This document shows, in pieces, positions 37,012 to 46,230 of a stretch of 64,000 nt of DNA. Source of the DNA: Vibrio tritonius (lineage in GTDB: Bacteria > Pseudomonadota > Gammaproteobacteria > Enterobacterales > Vibrionaceae); the NCBI RefSeq assembly GCF_001547935.1, contig NZ_AP014635.1, positions 2,418,001 through 2,482,000 on the forward strand. Direction: 5' to 3'. The translations under genes and the position numbers were made by a program. Numbering within the stretch: the first letter of the stretch is position 1; each line of letters begins with the position of its first letter. The notes under the pieces were generated by a model, which searched no databases, was not told where the DNA came from, and saw only the letters and a list, made by a program, of their open reading frames with translations.

Positions 37012-37028
37012 TTCACGATTATTTCACG
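37012..37028. promoter_or_regulatory. Direct repeats upstream of the beta-barrel gene
   Basis: TTCACG occurs at 37012-37017 and 37023-37028, 11 bp apart, the spacing bound by OmpR/PhoB-type dimers. A TTCACT lies at 36976-36981. The repeats are 49 nt before the start codon. This is a candidate site for the upstream response regulator. Confidence 0.45.
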
Positions 37029-37076
37029 TTTGGTTGCATAAGATTCTCAGCAACAACAACTACTTGAGAATCTAAA

Positions 37077-37724
37077 ATGAAAAAAACGTTACTTGCTGTA
37101 TTACTGATTAGCCCTATTTCAGCTACCGCTGCGCCCTACATCGGCCTTGAATATGGTTTTGGTTCCGTAGACCACGATTATGAACCTCAATTTTCAGCAG
37201 ATAATGTCACTCTTAATCCTGATCTTGAAGAAAACTTCACGGGTATATTAGTCGGTTACGCGTTCAATGATACTTGGGCTATCGAACTGGGTTATCAGCA
37301 ATATGAACTCGAAGACAGCCGTTCAAGCAACTTAGGCGTTGTTGACCGTAATGGACAAAATTATACCCATGAAATGGATTGGGATTCCTCGATTAAGGCA
37401 AAACAGTTCTCTCTAACCCCCGTTTACACGTTTGCAATGAACGACAAATGGAGCCTCAAATTGAAAACTGGAGTGACGTATACCGAGTACAAATCCAATG
37501 CAAGTAAATCAGAAGAGTTAGAGTTAGTGACCAATGACGATGTAGAAATCAATAACTCATTATCTTACCAAGCCGCTAGCACTAAAGAATGGGGTGGCTT
37601 GGTAGCTGTGGGCACTGAATATAAAGTACTCCCTCAACTGAGTGTCGGTGCCAACGTCAAATATCAGATAGATAGCTTCGCCAATGCAGCCTCATTAAAC
37701 GTATCAACGGCTTACTATTTTTAA
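37077..37724 (+). CDS. Outer-membrane beta-barrel protein (OmpA-like/AcfA-like)
   Basis: This 215-aa precursor has a signal peptide at residues 1-18 (cut after ATAA) and then APYIGLEYGFGSVDHDYEP. Amphipathic strands alternate throughout and the protein ends TAYYF, with the aromatic C-terminus needed for BAM assembly. The size and N-terminal motif fit the eight-stranded porin-family barrels that include AcfA and OmpW-like proteins; a function cannot be read. It follows the kinase gene by 131 nt with a possible regulator site between. Confidence 0.85.
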   Translation: MKKTLLAVLLISPISATAAPYIGLEYGFGSVDHDYEPQFSADNVTLNPDLEENFTGILVGYAFNDTWAIELGYQQYELEDSRSSNLGVVDRNGQNYTHEMDWDSSIKAKQFSLTPVYTFAMNDKWSLKLKTGVTYTEYKSNASKSEELELVTNDDVEINNSLSYQAASTKEWGGLVAVGTEYKVLPQLSVGANVKYQIDSFANAASLNVSTAYYF

Positions 37725-37763
37725 TCGTTTTTACGTTTAACGAGTAAATCACCATTTCAACAT

Positions 37764-37843
37764 GAGCAGTAGGGAGTTTTATGTCTCTCTATTGCTCGAT
37801 ATCACAACCGCATTCTCCTACCATTACAGGCTTCAGCCTGTAA
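37764..37843 (+). other. Two hairpins in the gap before rsxA
   Basis: The 344-nt gap 37725-38068 holds GAGCAGTAGGGAG (37764-37776) pairing with CTCTCTATTGCTC (37785-37797), which is complete only if G-U pairs are allowed and so would fold as plus-strand RNA. It also holds the perfect TTACAGGCT/AGCCTGTAA repeat (37824-37843), followed by a TTCTTTTT tract, which may terminate the beta-barrel transcript. The rest is AT-rich, with no credible gene. Confidence 0.5.
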
Positions 37844-38068
37844 CGTATCTTCTTTTTATACCACGTTCTTTCATATCTCCCGCTCGTTACTTTTGCTTGC
37901 GGCATAGCCATTCCTATTTACATTTAACCTTTTGTTTAACTATGATCATATTTGATCACGTATGTGGCTGGTTTTTATCCTGCCATATAAAACCTTATCT
38001 TTCCTTGGTTGTTATTGAGGTGACAAAACTGGATAATGCGGGGATCGGAATAACACTCTTAAATAACT

Positions 38069-38650
38069 ATGACCGAATATGTGTTGTTGTTAATCGGTAC
38101 TGTGCTGGTTAACAATTTTGTACTGGTAAAATTCTTGGGCTTATGCCCTTTTATGGGCGTGTCGAAAAAGCTGGAAACAGCAATAGGTATGGGGTTGGCA
38201 ACCACGTTTGTCTTAACTCTCGCTTCCGTGTGTTCGTATTTAGTAGAAACCTACATCCTCCGACCACTTGGGATAGACTATCTTCGTACCATGAGTTTCA
38301 TCTTGGTGATTGCCGTTGTTGTGCAATTTACTGAAATGGTCGTGCACAAAACAAGTCCGACTCTCTATCGTCTGCTTGGTATTTTCTTGCCGCTGATCAC
38401 CACCAACTGTGCGGTGCTTGGGGTAGCGTTATTGAACGTCAACGAAAACCACAATTTTATCGAATCGATTATTTATGGATTCGGCGCAGCCGTCGGCTTC
38501 TCCCTCGTGTTGATTTTATTTGCCTCAATGCGTGAAAGAATCAATGTTGCCGATGTGCCAGCACCATTTAAAGGTGCTTCTATCGCAATGATCACTGCCG
38601 GATTGATGTCGCTAGCCTTTATGGGCTTTACCGGGTTGGTGAAATTGTAA
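38069..38650 (+). CDS. rsxA: Electron transport complex subunit RsxA/RnfA
   Basis: RsxA (193 aa) is a polytopic inner-membrane subunit of the Rnf/Rsx complex. About six hydrophobic helices are visible, with the paired [14 protein letters not shown] and [14 protein letters not shown] motifs shared with RsxE and NqrD/E. In many bacteria the complex couples electron transfer between ferredoxin and NAD to ion transport. It is the first gene of rsxABCDGE; its stop overlaps the rsxB start (TAATG). The ribosome-binding site is weak. Confidence 0.96.
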   Translation: MTEYVLLLIGTVLVNNFVLVKFLGLCPFMGVSKKLETAIGMGLATTFVLTLASVCSYLVETYILRPLGIDYLRTMSFILVIAVVVQFTEMVVHKTSPTLYRLLGIFLPLITTNCAVLGVALLNVNENHNFIESIIYGFGAAVGFSLVLILFASMRERINVADVPAPFKGASIAMITAGLMSLAFMGFTGLVKL

Positions 38651-39237
38651 TGAATACCATCTTAATTGCCGTCATCGCTCTCGCTGTTCTCGCCGCGATA
38701 TTTGGAGCGATTCTAGGTTTTGCATCGGTGCGATTCAAAGTCGAAGCCGACCCTATCGTTGATCAGATTGACGCTATTTTGCCACAAACCCAATGTGGTC
38801 AGTGCGGTTATCCTGGCTGTCGCCCTTACGCTGAGGCAATAGCCAATGGTGATCAAATAAACAAATGCCCTCCAGGTGGACAAGCGACGATTGAAAAACT
38901 CGCCGACCTAATGGGGGTAGAGGTGCAAGAATCGGCACACGACCTCTCAGAAAACGTCAAAAAAGTTGCCTTTATTCATGAAGACATGTGCATCGGTTGT
39001 ACCAAGTGTATCCAAGCATGTCCTGTAGATGCCATTGTGGGTGGGACCAAAGCCGTGCACACCGTCATTAAAGACGAATGTACCGGTTGTGATTTATGTG
39101 TAGCCCCATGCCCTACCGATTGTATTGAGATGATTCCACTGTCCGTTACAACCGATAGTTGGAAATGGCAGTTAAATGCAATTCCTGTTGTTAATGTTAC
39201 CGATACTGAGCAGCACGCTCAGAAAAGCGTGAAGTAA
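38650..39237 (+). CDS. rsxB: Electron transport complex subunit RsxB/RnfB
   Basis: RsxB (195 aa) is an iron-sulfur subunit. An N-terminal membrane helix (residues 3-25) precedes the Fe-S motif [17 protein letters not shown] ... NKCPPGG. Two ferredoxin-type [4Fe-4S] motifs, [12 protein letters not shown] and [12 protein letters not shown], lie at about residues 115-155. It passes electrons within the Rnf/Rsx complex. It overlaps rsxA and is followed by rsxC after 8 nt. Confidence 0.96.
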   Translation: MNTILIAVIALAVLAAIFGAILGFASVRFKVEADPIVDQIDAILPQTQCGQCGYPGCRPYAEAIANGDQINKCPPGGQATIEKLADLMGVEVQESAHDLSENVKKVAFIHEDMCIGCTKCIQACPVDAIVGGTKAVHTVIKDECTGCDLCVAPCPTDCIEMIPLSVTTDSWKWQLNAIPVVNVTDTEQHAQKSVK

Positions 39238-39245
39238 GGGCTGGT

Positions 39246-41975
39246 ATGTTGTCATTAATCGAACAGATCAAATCCGGTAAATTATGGGACTTTCCCGGCG
39301 GTATTCACCCACCAGAGAATAAAACCCAGTCGACTCGAGATAACTTAGTCCAAGCTAAGATTCCGAGCGAATTAATTCTGCCCATCAAACAACACATTGG
39401 TAAAGCAGGCGATCTAATTGTTGAGCCTGGCAGCTATGTGTTGAAAGGCCAGCCTCTGACTAAGTGTAACACGGCATTTACGGTACCCGTTCACGCCCCA
39501 ACCTCTGGCACCGTCGTTGCGATAGAGCAACGTACCGTTGCCCACCCATCGGGCTTAACAGAACCTTGCATCATCATCGCACCTGACTTTAAGGATACGT
39601 GGTGTGAACGTAACCCGATGCCCGATTACACCCAAACATCGCCAGAAGATCTCATTGAAAAGGTTCGCCAAGCAGGGATCTCAGGTATGGGTGGTGCAGG
39701 TTTCCCGACCGCGCGCAAAATAGAATCTGGTCAGTCAAAAATAGAGATGCTGGTGGTGAATGCTGCCGAATGTGAACCCTACATTACTGCCGATGATATG
39801 TTGATGCGCGAACATGCCGAAGAGATCATTGCTGGAATCAAAGTCGTAGAGCACATTTTGGCCCCAAAAATGTCGATCATTGGCATTGAAGACAATAAAC
39901 CACAAGCGATTGCCGCTCTGCAAAAAGCAGCAGAACACGAAGAAAACATTGTCATTCGCGTGGTGCCAACCAAGTACCCTTCCGGTGGCGCTAAACAACT
40001 GATCAAAATTCTCACCAACTTGGAAGTACCGAGCGGTGGTCGCTCGACCGACATCGGCCAGATGGTGTTAAACGTTGGTACAATTCAAGCGATTAAACGT
40101 GCAGTGATTGACGATGAACCATTGATTCGCCGTGTGGTTACCTTAACCGGCAAAGCGTTTAAGCGCCAACGTAACGTATGGGCACTATTAGGTACACCAA
40201 TTCAATCGTTATTAGACGAATTTGGTCATAAAGCCGACAGAAAAATGCCTCGCCTTATTATGGGTGGGCCACTCATGGGCTTCACGTTGCCACATGCACA
40301 AGTACCCATTACCAAAATCGCGAACTGTATTTTGGCTCCGACACGTCGTGAGATTGCGCCAGCACGCCCAGAACTTTCTTGCATTCGCTGTAGCGCCTGT
40401 GCCGATGCCTGCCCGGTCTCCTTACTGCCCCAACAATTGTACTGGCACGCCAAGGCAGAAGAATACGACAAGTGTGAAGAACTTAATTTAAAAGAGTGTA
40501 TTGAATGTGGTGCATGTGCTTATGTGTGCCCAAGTGACATACCTCTCGTTCAATACTACAGACAAGCCAAAGCAGAAATTCGTTCACGCCGTATCGAAGC
40601 GGAAGCTGCCGAGCGTGCGAAACAGCGCTTTGAAGAGAAAAAAGCTCGCCTTGAACGAGAAAAAGAAGAACGCGAAAACCGCTTCAAAAAAGCCGCGGAA
40701 AATCGTCGTTCAGAAATGAAAAAATCATCTGGTGGTGATGATGCCATTGCTGCTGCTATTGCTCGTGTGCAGGCGCAAAAAGCACAACCAGCAGCAGAAA
40801 AAACCGTGAAACCAGCTGTTGCAGCCGCGATTGCTAAAGCGAAAGCAAAGCAAGCTCAAGCGATGCAATCGGGGGCACAAGAACCAGATAACAGTGAAAT
40901 GGCCAAATTACGTGAAGAACGTAAACGCCAAGCCAGAGAGCGCAAAGCACAGAAGGCCGCTGAAGAAGCAACAAACGCTGATGTTAGCAATCCAGACGAA
41001 GATAAGAAAGCGTCTGTAGCCGCTGCCATTGCTCGTGCTAAAGCGCGTAAAGCCGCTCAGCAAACCGAGCCATCCGATGATAACGCAGTAACACAAACGC
41101 CGACTCAACCTGAAGCGGAAGATCCGAAGAAAGCTGCCGTCGCCGCAGCTATTGCTCGCGCTAAAGCGCGTAAAGCCGCTCAGCAAACCGAGCCATCCGA
41201 TGATAGCGCAGTAACACAAACGCCGACTCAACCTGAAGCGGAAGCAGAAGATCCGAAGAAAGCTGCCGTCGCCGCAGCTATTGCTCGCGCTAAAGCGCGT
41301 AAAGTCGCTCAGCAAACCGAGCCATCCGATGATAGCGCAGTGACACAAACGTCGACTCAACCTGAAGCGGAAGCAGAAGATCCGAAGAAAGCTGCCGTCG
41401 CTGCTGCCATTGCTCGTGCTAAAGCGCGTAAAGCCGCTCAGCAAACCGAGCCATCCGATGATAGCGCAGTGACACAAACGTCGACTCAACCTGAAGCGGA
41501 AGCAGAAGATCCGAAGAAAGCTGCCGTCGCTGCTGCCATTGCTCGTGCTAAAGCGCGCAAAGCAGCTCAGCAAACCGAGCCATCCGATGACAGTGCAGTG
41601 ACACAAACGCCGACTCAACCTGAAGCAGAAGATCCGAAGAAAGCTGCCGTCGCCGCTGCCATTGCTCGTGCTAAAGCGCGTAAAGCCGCTCAGCAAACCG
41701 AGCCATCCGATGACAGCGCAGTGACACAAACGCCGACTCAACCTGAAGCAGAAGATCCGAAGAAAGCTGCCGTCGCCGCTGCCATTGCTCGTGCTAAAGC
41801 GCGTAAAGCCGCTCAGCAAACCGAGCCATCCGATGACAGTGCAGTGACACAAACGCCGACTCAACCTGAAGCAGAAGATCCGAAGAAAGCTGCCGTCGCC
41901 GCAGCTATTGCTCGCGCTAAAGCGCGTAAAGCTGCCCAAAAACAACAAGATAATCAATCTGAGGAGAACGACTAG
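39246..41975 (+). CDS. rsxC: Electron transport complex subunit RsxC/RnfC with expanded repeat tail
   Basis: RsxC (909 aa) is the peripheral NADH- and FMN-binding subunit. The flavin/NAD region contains [15 protein letters not shown] near residue 145 and [14 protein letters not shown]. Two [4Fe-4S] motifs, [12 protein letters not shown] and [12 protein letters not shown], lie at about residues 378-430. The core ends near residue 450 in a charged coiled coil ([20 protein letters not shown]). About 310 further residues form an Ala/Lys-rich repeat tail, seven full copies and a partial one. Repeat tails on RnfC are common in Gammaproteobacteria, but this one is unusually uniform. The stop overlaps the rsxD GTG start. 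Confidence 0.95.
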   Translation: MLSLIEQIKSGKLWDFPGGIHPPENKTQSTRDNLVQAKIPSELILPIKQHIGKAGDLIVEPGSYVLKGQPLTKCNTAFTVPVHAPTSGTVVAIEQRTVAHPSGLTEPCIIIAPDFKDTWCERNPMPDYTQTSPEDLIEKVRQAGISGMGGAGFPTARKIESGQSKIEMLVVNAAECEPYITADDMLMREHAEEIIAGIKVVEHILAPKMSIIGIEDNKPQAIAALQKAAEHEENIVIRVVPTKYPSGGAKQLIKILTNLEVPSGGRSTDIGQMVLNVGTIQAIKRAVIDDEPLIRRVVTLTGKAFKRQRNVWALLGTPIQSLLDEFGHKADRKMPRLIMGGPLMGFTLPHAQVPITKIANCILAPTRREIAPARPELSCIRCSACADACPVSLLPQQLYWHAKAEEYDKCEELNLKECIECGACAYVCPSDIPLVQYYRQAKAEIRSRRIEAEAAERAKQRFEEKKARLEREKEERENRFKKAAENRRSEMKKSSGGDDAIAAAIARVQAQKAQPAAEKTVKPAVAAAIAKAKAKQAQAMQSGAQEPDNSEMAKLREERKRQARERKAQKAAEEATNADVSNPDEDKKASVAAAIARAKARKAAQQTEPSDDNAVTQTPTQPEAEDPKKAAVAAAIARAKARKAAQQTEPSDDSAVTQTPTQPEAEAEDPKKAAVAAAIARAKARKVAQQTEPSDDSAVTQTSTQPEAEAEDPKKAAVAAAIARAKARKAAQQTEPSDDSAVTQTSTQPEAEAEDPKKAAVAAAIARAKARKAAQQTEPSDDSAVTQTPTQPEAEDPKKAAVAAAIARAKARKAAQQTEPSDDSAVTQTPTQPEAEDPKKAAVAAAIARAKARKAAQQTEPSDDSAVTQTPTQPEAEDPKKAAVAAAIARAKARKAAQKQQDNQSEEND
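41004..41941 (+). repeat. Tandem minisatellite within rsxC
   Basis: Seven complete units of 40-42 codons and a final partial unit share the pattern [20 protein letters not shown] followed by [20 protein letters not shown]. Three units carry an extra EA dipeptide and two have Ser for Pro. Neighbouring units are almost identical at the DNA level, differing in small synonymous blocks (for example GCCGCAGCTATT against GCTGCCATT), which implies recent duplication or gene conversion. Confidence 0.95.
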
Positions 41976-43021
41976 TGGCCTTTTTTATAGCTAGTTCGCC
42001 GCATACCCATGTTAAGCGTCGCACCGCTGACATCATGAAGTGGGTAGCACTTTGCGCTCTACCTGGTCTTGGTGTGCAAACTTACTTCTTTGGTTACGGT
42101 ACTTTGATTCAAGTCGTTTTTGGTATTTCGGTTGCGTTAGCAATCGAAGCCATTGTGATGAAATTGCGACGTCGACCTATTGCTGCATCGTTAGGGGATT
42201 TTAGTGCTCTAGTGACTGCATGGTTATTAGCTATCGCCATTCCGCCACTCTCTCCTTGGTGGGTGATCTTTATTGGTCTACTTTTTGCGATTCTCATCAG
42301 TAAACAGTTATACGGCGGATTAGGTCAAAACCCATTTAACCCTGCGATGGTCGGTTATGTGGTCTTGCTTATCTCATTTCCAGTACAGATGACCAGTTGG
42401 ATGTCACCGACTCAACTTGCCCCTGAAAGCGTATCGTTGAGCGATTCACTATCATTGATCTTTACTGGTTTCTCCGTTGATGGCCTGTCACTACAACAAA
42501 TTCGTACCGGTATCGATGGCATCACAATGGCAACACCTTTAGATGCGATCAAAACGTCAATCAAAGCGGGTCACAGCATGACTCAAGCACTTAACCAACC
42601 ACAATTTAGCCAGTTAGCCGGTCTCGGTTGGGAATGGGTCAATATCGCTTACTTAGTCGGCGGGTTAATTTTGCTGCGTCTGCGCATTATCAATTGGCAC
42701 ATTCCAGTCGCTTTCTTAGGTGGTGTGCTTGTCACCAGTATTATTGCAACGTTCGCCACACACGGAACGACCGCCTCGCCGCTCATTCACCTATTATCTG
42801 GTGCAACGATGCTCGGCGCTTTCTTTATCGCGACTGACCCAGTGACGGCATCAACCACCAATAAAGGTCGCCTGATTTACGGAGCCTTTATCGGCGCTAT
42901 GGTAGTCATCATTCGCAGTTGGGGAGGTTTCCCTGACGGCGTGGCGTTCGCCGTGTTGCTCGCCAACATGTGCGTACCCATGATCGATTATTACACCAAA
43001 CCAAGAACTTACGGGCACTGA
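41975..43021 (+). CDS. rsxD: Electron transport complex subunit RsxD/RnfD
   Basis: RsxD (348 aa) is a polytopic membrane subunit of the NqrB/RnfD family that carries covalent FMN on a Thr, here in [17 protein letters not shown] near residue 275. The GTG start at 41975 overlaps the rsxC stop (TAGTGG) and has GAGGAG about 9 nt upstream. Nine or so hydrophobic helices are visible, beginning at about residue 20. It lies between rsxC and rsxG in the operon. Confidence 0.95.
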   Translation: MAFFIASSPHTHVKRRTADIMKWVALCALPGLGVQTYFFGYGTLIQVVFGISVALAIEAIVMKLRRRPIAASLGDFSALVTAWLLAIAIPPLSPWWVIFIGLLFAILISKQLYGGLGQNPFNPAMVGYVVLLISFPVQMTSWMSPTQLAPESVSLSDSLSLIFTGFSVDGLSLQQIRTGIDGITMATPLDAIKTSIKAGHSMTQALNQPQFSQLAGLGWEWVNIAYLVGGLILLRLRIINWHIPVAFLGGVLVTSIIATFATHGTTASPLIHLLSGATMLGAFFIATDPVTASTTNKGRLIYGAFIGAMVVIIRSWGGFPDGVAFAVLLANMCVPMIDYYTKPRTYGH

Positions 43022-43029
43022 GAACATTC

Positions 43030-43659
43030 ATGTTAAAAGCGATTAGCAAAAACGGTTTAACCCTCGCCATTTTCGCCTGTCTTTCAACAGGCGTGGTTGC
43101 GCTAACCAATTATCTAACGTCAAGCCAAATAAAAGAACAAGAAAAAGCTCAGCTTTTGTCTGTTTTGAATCAGGTGATTCCACCAAAGCTTCACGATAAT
43201 GAACTCGCCAATACCTGTACTTATGTATCCGCACCAGAACTTGGAACCGCAGATTCTATGCCGGCATACATCGCAACATTCCAAGGTAAACCTACGGGTA
43301 TTGCCATCGAATCAATCGCTCCAGATGGTTACAGCGGCGCGATTAAAATCATTGTCGGTATCAATGCTCAAGGTGTTATCACTGGCACTCGAGTTCTTTC
43401 TCACCAAGAGACACCAGGACTTGGCGACAGAATCGATCTTCGAGTCAGTAATTGGATTTTAGGTTTTACTGGTAAACAAGTGACGCCGGAAAACCTAGAC
43501 TCATGGAAAGTACGTAAAGATGGCGGCCAATTCGACCAATTTACTGGAGCAACCATCACTCCTCGAGCAGTAGTCAAAGCGGTGAAAAATACGGTACAGT
43601 ATGTCAATGAGCATCGTGATGAACTGTTTAGCCAAGCACAACACTGTGAGGTGAAATGA
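43030..43659 (+). CDS. rsxG: Electron transport complex subunit RsxG/RnfG
   Basis: RsxG (209 aa) has an N-terminal membrane anchor (about residues 8-27) and a periplasmic FMN-binding domain. The covalent FMN attachment motif is [11 protein letters not shown] near residue 172, with [14 protein letters not shown] upstream. The ATG at 43030 ([15 protein letters not shown]) matches the family N-terminus; the frame extends 20 codons further upstream into rsxD. It is followed by rsxE after one base. Confidence 0.95.
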   Translation: MLKAISKNGLTLAIFACLSTGVVALTNYLTSSQIKEQEKAQLLSVLNQVIPPKLHDNELANTCTYVSAPELGTADSMPAYIATFQGKPTGIAIESIAPDGYSGAIKIIVGINAQGVITGTRVLSHQETPGLGDRIDLRVSNWILGFTGKQVTPENLDSWKVRKDGGQFDQFTGATITPRAVVKAVKNTVQYVNEHRDELFSQAQHCEVK

Positions 43660-43660
43660 G

Positions 43661-44356
43661 ATGAACGACAATAGAATGCTAATGAAAAATGGCATGTGGG
43701 ACAATAACCCAGCATTGGTTCAATTGCTTGGTTTATGCCCACTGCTCGCCGTGTCGTCCACCATCACTAACGCGCTTGGTTTAGGTTTAGCTACCTTATT
43801 GGTCTTGGTAAGCTCAAACGTTGCTGTTTCATTGGTTCGTGAGTATGTTCCTAAAGACGTACGTATTCCTGTTTTCGTGATGATCATTGCGGGACTGGTG
43901 ACTTGCGTTCAGTTACTAATGAACGCCTATGCTTATGGCCTTTACCTATCACTGGGTATTTTTATCCCACTCATAGTGACCAACTGTATCATCATTGGTC
44001 GTGCTGAAGCATTTGCCTCCAAAAATGACGTATTGCCTTCCGCCTTAGATGGCTTTTGGATGGGGTTAGGTATGACCTCTGTACTTGCCGTACTTGGCGC
44101 ATTACGTGAAATCATTGGTAAAGGCACACTCTTTGATGGTGCGGACCTGTTACTCGGCAGTTGGGCGAAAGTCTTGCGTATTGAAGTCTTCCACTTTGAT
44201 AGCAGCTTTTTATTGGCTTTATTGCCACCCGGCGCCTTTTTTGGTGTGGGTTTCCTAATTGCTGCAAAAAATGTTCTCGACAAAAAAATGGCAGAACATC
44301 AACCCAAGACTGAGAAGCCTGCAATTGAACGGGCTCGCGTAACCAACGCACAATAA
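43661..44356 (+). CDS. rsxE: Electron transport complex subunit RsxE/RnfE
   Basis: RsxE (231 aa) is the second NqrD/RnfA-type membrane subunit. It shows [20 protein letters not shown] and [17 protein letters not shown], the pair of motifs mirrored in RsxA with opposite topology. GAGGTGA precedes the ATG. The last gene of the rsx operon, it is followed by nth after 73 nt, a common arrangement in Gammaproteobacteria. Confidence 0.95.
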   Translation: MNDNRMLMKNGMWDNNPALVQLLGLCPLLAVSSTITNALGLGLATLLVLVSSNVAVSLVREYVPKDVRIPVFVMIIAGLVTCVQLLMNAYAYGLYLSLGIFIPLIVTNCIIIGRAEAFASKNDVLPSALDGFWMGLGMTSVLAVLGALREIIGKGTLFDGADLLLGSWAKVLRIEVFHFDSSFLLALLPPGAFFGVGFLIAAKNVLDKKMAEHQPKTEKPAIERARVTNAQ

Positions 44357-44429
44357 AACACAATAATGACGAAGTTAACCTCACTCATGATATTTGAGTG
44401 AGCGTTAAACGCACTGGAAGCAGCCTCAA

Positions 44430-45071
44430 ATGAACAACACAAAGCGCAGAGAAATTCTCGAGCGGCTTAGGGAAAACAATCCCCATCCGCAAACCGAGCT
44501 CAATTGGTCAACACCATTTGAACTCTTGATAGCCGTGTTACTGTCCGCTCAAGCAACCGATGTTAGCGTGAATAAAGCAACGGATAAACTTTACTCCGTA
44601 GCAAACACGCCACAAGCACTGCTTGATTTAGGAGTAGATGGCGTCAAGCAGTACATCAAAACCATCGGCTTATTTAATTCAAAAGCAGAAAACGTCATCA
44701 AAACCTGTCGTATTCTGGTTGAACAACATGGTGGCGTGGTACCTGAAAATCGTGAAGCCCTTGAAGCACTTCCTGGTGTGGGGCGCAAAACGGCGAATGT
44801 GGTGTTAAACACCGCATTTGGTTGGCCAACGATTGCAGTCGACACACACATTTTCCGCGTTTCGAACCGAACAAAATTTGCAATGGGGAAAAATGTTGAT
44901 GAAGTCGAACAAAAGCTGCTGAAAGTCGTCCCTGCTGAGTTTAAAGTGGATGTACACCACTGGTTAATTTTACATGGTCGTTATACATGTATCGCGCGTA
45001 AACCACGCTGTGGTAGCTGTATCATTGAAGACCTATGTGAATATAAAGAGAAAGTCTACCCTGAAAATTAG
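44430..45071 (+). CDS. nth: Endonuclease III
   Basis: This DNA glycosylase/AP lyase (213 aa) removes oxidised pyrimidines. The helix-hairpin-helix [14 protein letters not shown] contains the catalytic Lys near residue 120, and the catalytic Asp lies in [11 protein letters not shown]. The C-terminal [4Fe-4S] cluster motif is complete (C-X6-C-X2-C-X5-C, in [17 protein letters not shown]). It may be transcribed with rsxABCDGE. Confidence 0.97.
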   Translation: MNNTKRREILERLRENNPHPQTELNWSTPFELLIAVLLSAQATDVSVNKATDKLYSVANTPQALLDLGVDGVKQYIKTIGLFNSKAENVIKTCRILVEQHGGVVPENREALEALPGVGRKTANVVLNTAFGWPTIAVDTHIFRVSNRTKFAMGKNVDEVEQKLLKVVPAEFKVDVHHWLILHGRYTCIARKPRCGSCIIEDLCEYKEKVYPEN

Positions 45072-45079
45072 GAGCAATT

Positions 45080-45496
45080 ATGTCTAACAGCCGAATTCTT
45101 CACACAATGCTGCGCGTCGGTAACCTCGATACGTCGATTGCCTTTTATACCGACATCATGGGTATGAAACTACTGCGTAAAAGCGAAAATGCTGAATACA
45201 AATACACATTAGCCTTTGTAGGTTACGGCGACGAATCTGAAGGTGCGGTCATCGAGTTAACTTACAACTGGGGTGTAGAAAGCTACGATCTAGGCAACGC
45301 ATTTGGTCATATCGCTATTGGTGTTGACGACATCTATACCACTTGTGATGCAATCAAAGCAGCAGGAGGTAATGTCACTCGCGAACCAGGTCCAGTTAAA
45401 GGTGGAACCACTCACATTGCTTTTGTTGAAGACCCTGACGGTTACAAAATCGAACTGATCCAAAACAAACAAGCAGGTGCAGGTTTGGAAGGTTAA
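45080..45496 (+). CDS. gloA: Lactoylglutathione lyase (glyoxalase I)
   Basis: Glyoxalase I (138 aa) isomerises the methylglyoxal-glutathione hemithioacetal to S-lactoylglutathione. The metal ligands are in place: His in ILHTMLRV, Glu in AVIELTYN, His in FGHIAIGV and Glu in GYKIELIQ. It matches the Ni-type bacterial enzyme in length. GGAGC precedes the ATG and a strong terminator follows. Confidence 0.97.
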   Translation: MSNSRILHTMLRVGNLDTSIAFYTDIMGMKLLRKSENAEYKYTLAFVGYGDESEGAVIELTYNWGVESYDLGNAFGHIAIGVDDIYTTCDAIKAAGGNVTREPGPVKGGTTHIAFVEDPDGYKIELIQNKQAGAGLEG

Positions 45497-45521
45497 TTCA
45501 CCACAACCCCAAACTGAACAT

Positions 45522-45551
45522 AAAAAACCGCTATTTTTTAGCGGTTTTTTT
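45522..45551 (+). terminator. Terminator of gloA
   Basis: The stem AAAACCGCTA/TAGCGGTTTT is followed by T7. It lies 25 nt past gloA and can also act on the minus strand. Confidence 0.9.
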
Positions 45552-45592
45552 ATACACTGCGATAACCAAAATTCACCAGACTTATATTTACA

Positions 45593-45607
45593 TGATAATA
45601 GTTATCA
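45593..45607. promoter_or_regulatory. Fur box upstream of the small TPR-like gene
   Basis: TGATAATAGTTATCA matches the 7-1-7 Fur consensus TGATAATNATTATCA at all but one position. It lies 43 nt before the start codon at 45650, within reach of the promoter. Iron repression is therefore likely. Confidence 0.65.
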
Positions 45608-45649
45608 TTTAATCTAGTCACCTAATTGAGTCTTTAGGAGAGTGAACTC

Positions 45650-46087
45650 ATGTCCATGAAAGAGTGGGAAAAGCACACTTTGCTGGCGGATAGCGCCATG
45701 CAACAAGCGGATCATCTGCGCGGCATTTTACACTATCAACAAGCGCTAACCTTGAGTGAACGCTTAAGTGACTATGATGAGATTGAATTAGATGACCGCT
45801 TATTTATTTCTGTTATTTCTTGTCATAATTTGGCCGATTTTTGGCGGCAGATGGGCGATGAGCAATATGAATTGAAATATTTGGAGCTTGCTTCGGAGCG
45901 AATTCTTACACTCGTACCTCAGTGCCATAACAGCAGCTGTGAAGCCTTTATCGACTCATTGGGATGCTGCAAAAAAGCATTAATTGAATTTATGAAGCGC
46001 CATCCCAACCCCAAAGTTGCCCAAGCGGTGAAAGATGTCGACAGTGCCACTAGCTGTAACCTCATAGCCCGTTTCCGCTTAAACTAG
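45650..46087 (+). CDS. Small TPR-like protein (DUF2753-like)
   Basis: This 145-aa helical protein is rich in Cys and His, without signal peptide or membrane segment. The N-terminal half (residues 1-80) looks like two TPR-type helix pairs (ADHLRGILHYQQALTLSERL, ISCHNLADFWRQMGDEQYEL). The middle has clustered cysteines (PQCHNSSCEAFIDSLGCCKKA), suggesting metal or redox binding, but this is not established. It resembles a Vibrio-restricted family of unknown function. AGGAG lies 9 nt before the ATG. A near-perfect Fur box upstream points to iron regulation. Confidence 0.8.
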   Translation: MSMKEWEKHTLLADSAMQQADHLRGILHYQQALTLSERLSDYDEIELDDRLFISVISCHNLADFWRQMGDEQYELKYLELASERILTLVPQCHNSSCEAFIDSLGCCKKALIEFMKRHPNPKVAQAVKDVDSATSCNLIARFRLN

Positions 46088-46120
46088 CCCACCAGTAACA
46101 ACGCACAGATAAGTACAACA

Positions 46121-46138
46121 GGGTGGTAACCACCACCC
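46121..46138. other. GC-rich hairpin between convergent genes
   Basis: GGGTGGT pairs with ACCACCC around an AACC loop. It lies between the DUF2753-like gene and motY. Neither side has a strong T-run, so a terminator role is possible but weak. Confidence 0.4.
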
Positions 46139-46170
46139 TTAATCACTGCAATAGAAGAACATCGAAAAAA

Positions 46171-46216
46171 TAACTATGTTTTGAAATCAGCACCTTGCCT
46201 AACTTGAGGTGGCTTA
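46171..46216. repeat. Internally deleted remnant of the MITE-like repeat
   Basis: TAACTATGTTTTGAAATC and AGCACCTTGCCTAACTTGAG correspond to the interior of copy 1 (around 14220) joined directly to its right terminus (CTTGAGGT...CTT). It lies 15 nt past the motY stop. Confidence 0.6.
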
Positions 46217-46230
46217 AATACGACTAGTAG

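Noticed and set aside
34722..38068. Genomic island integrated at tRNA-Asn
   Set aside because: No integrase and no duplicated tRNA 3' end could be seen between the tRNA and rsxA; the cassette is reported only as possibly lineage-specific.
37762..38112. Open frame of 116 codons before rsxA
   Set aside because: It runs through two hairpins, overlaps the rsxA start in another frame, has unnatural composition and no recognised homology.
40908..41957. Long antisense open frame over the rsxC repeats
   Set aside because: It is an artefact of the same kind, a low-complexity translation of a minisatellite on the opposite strand.
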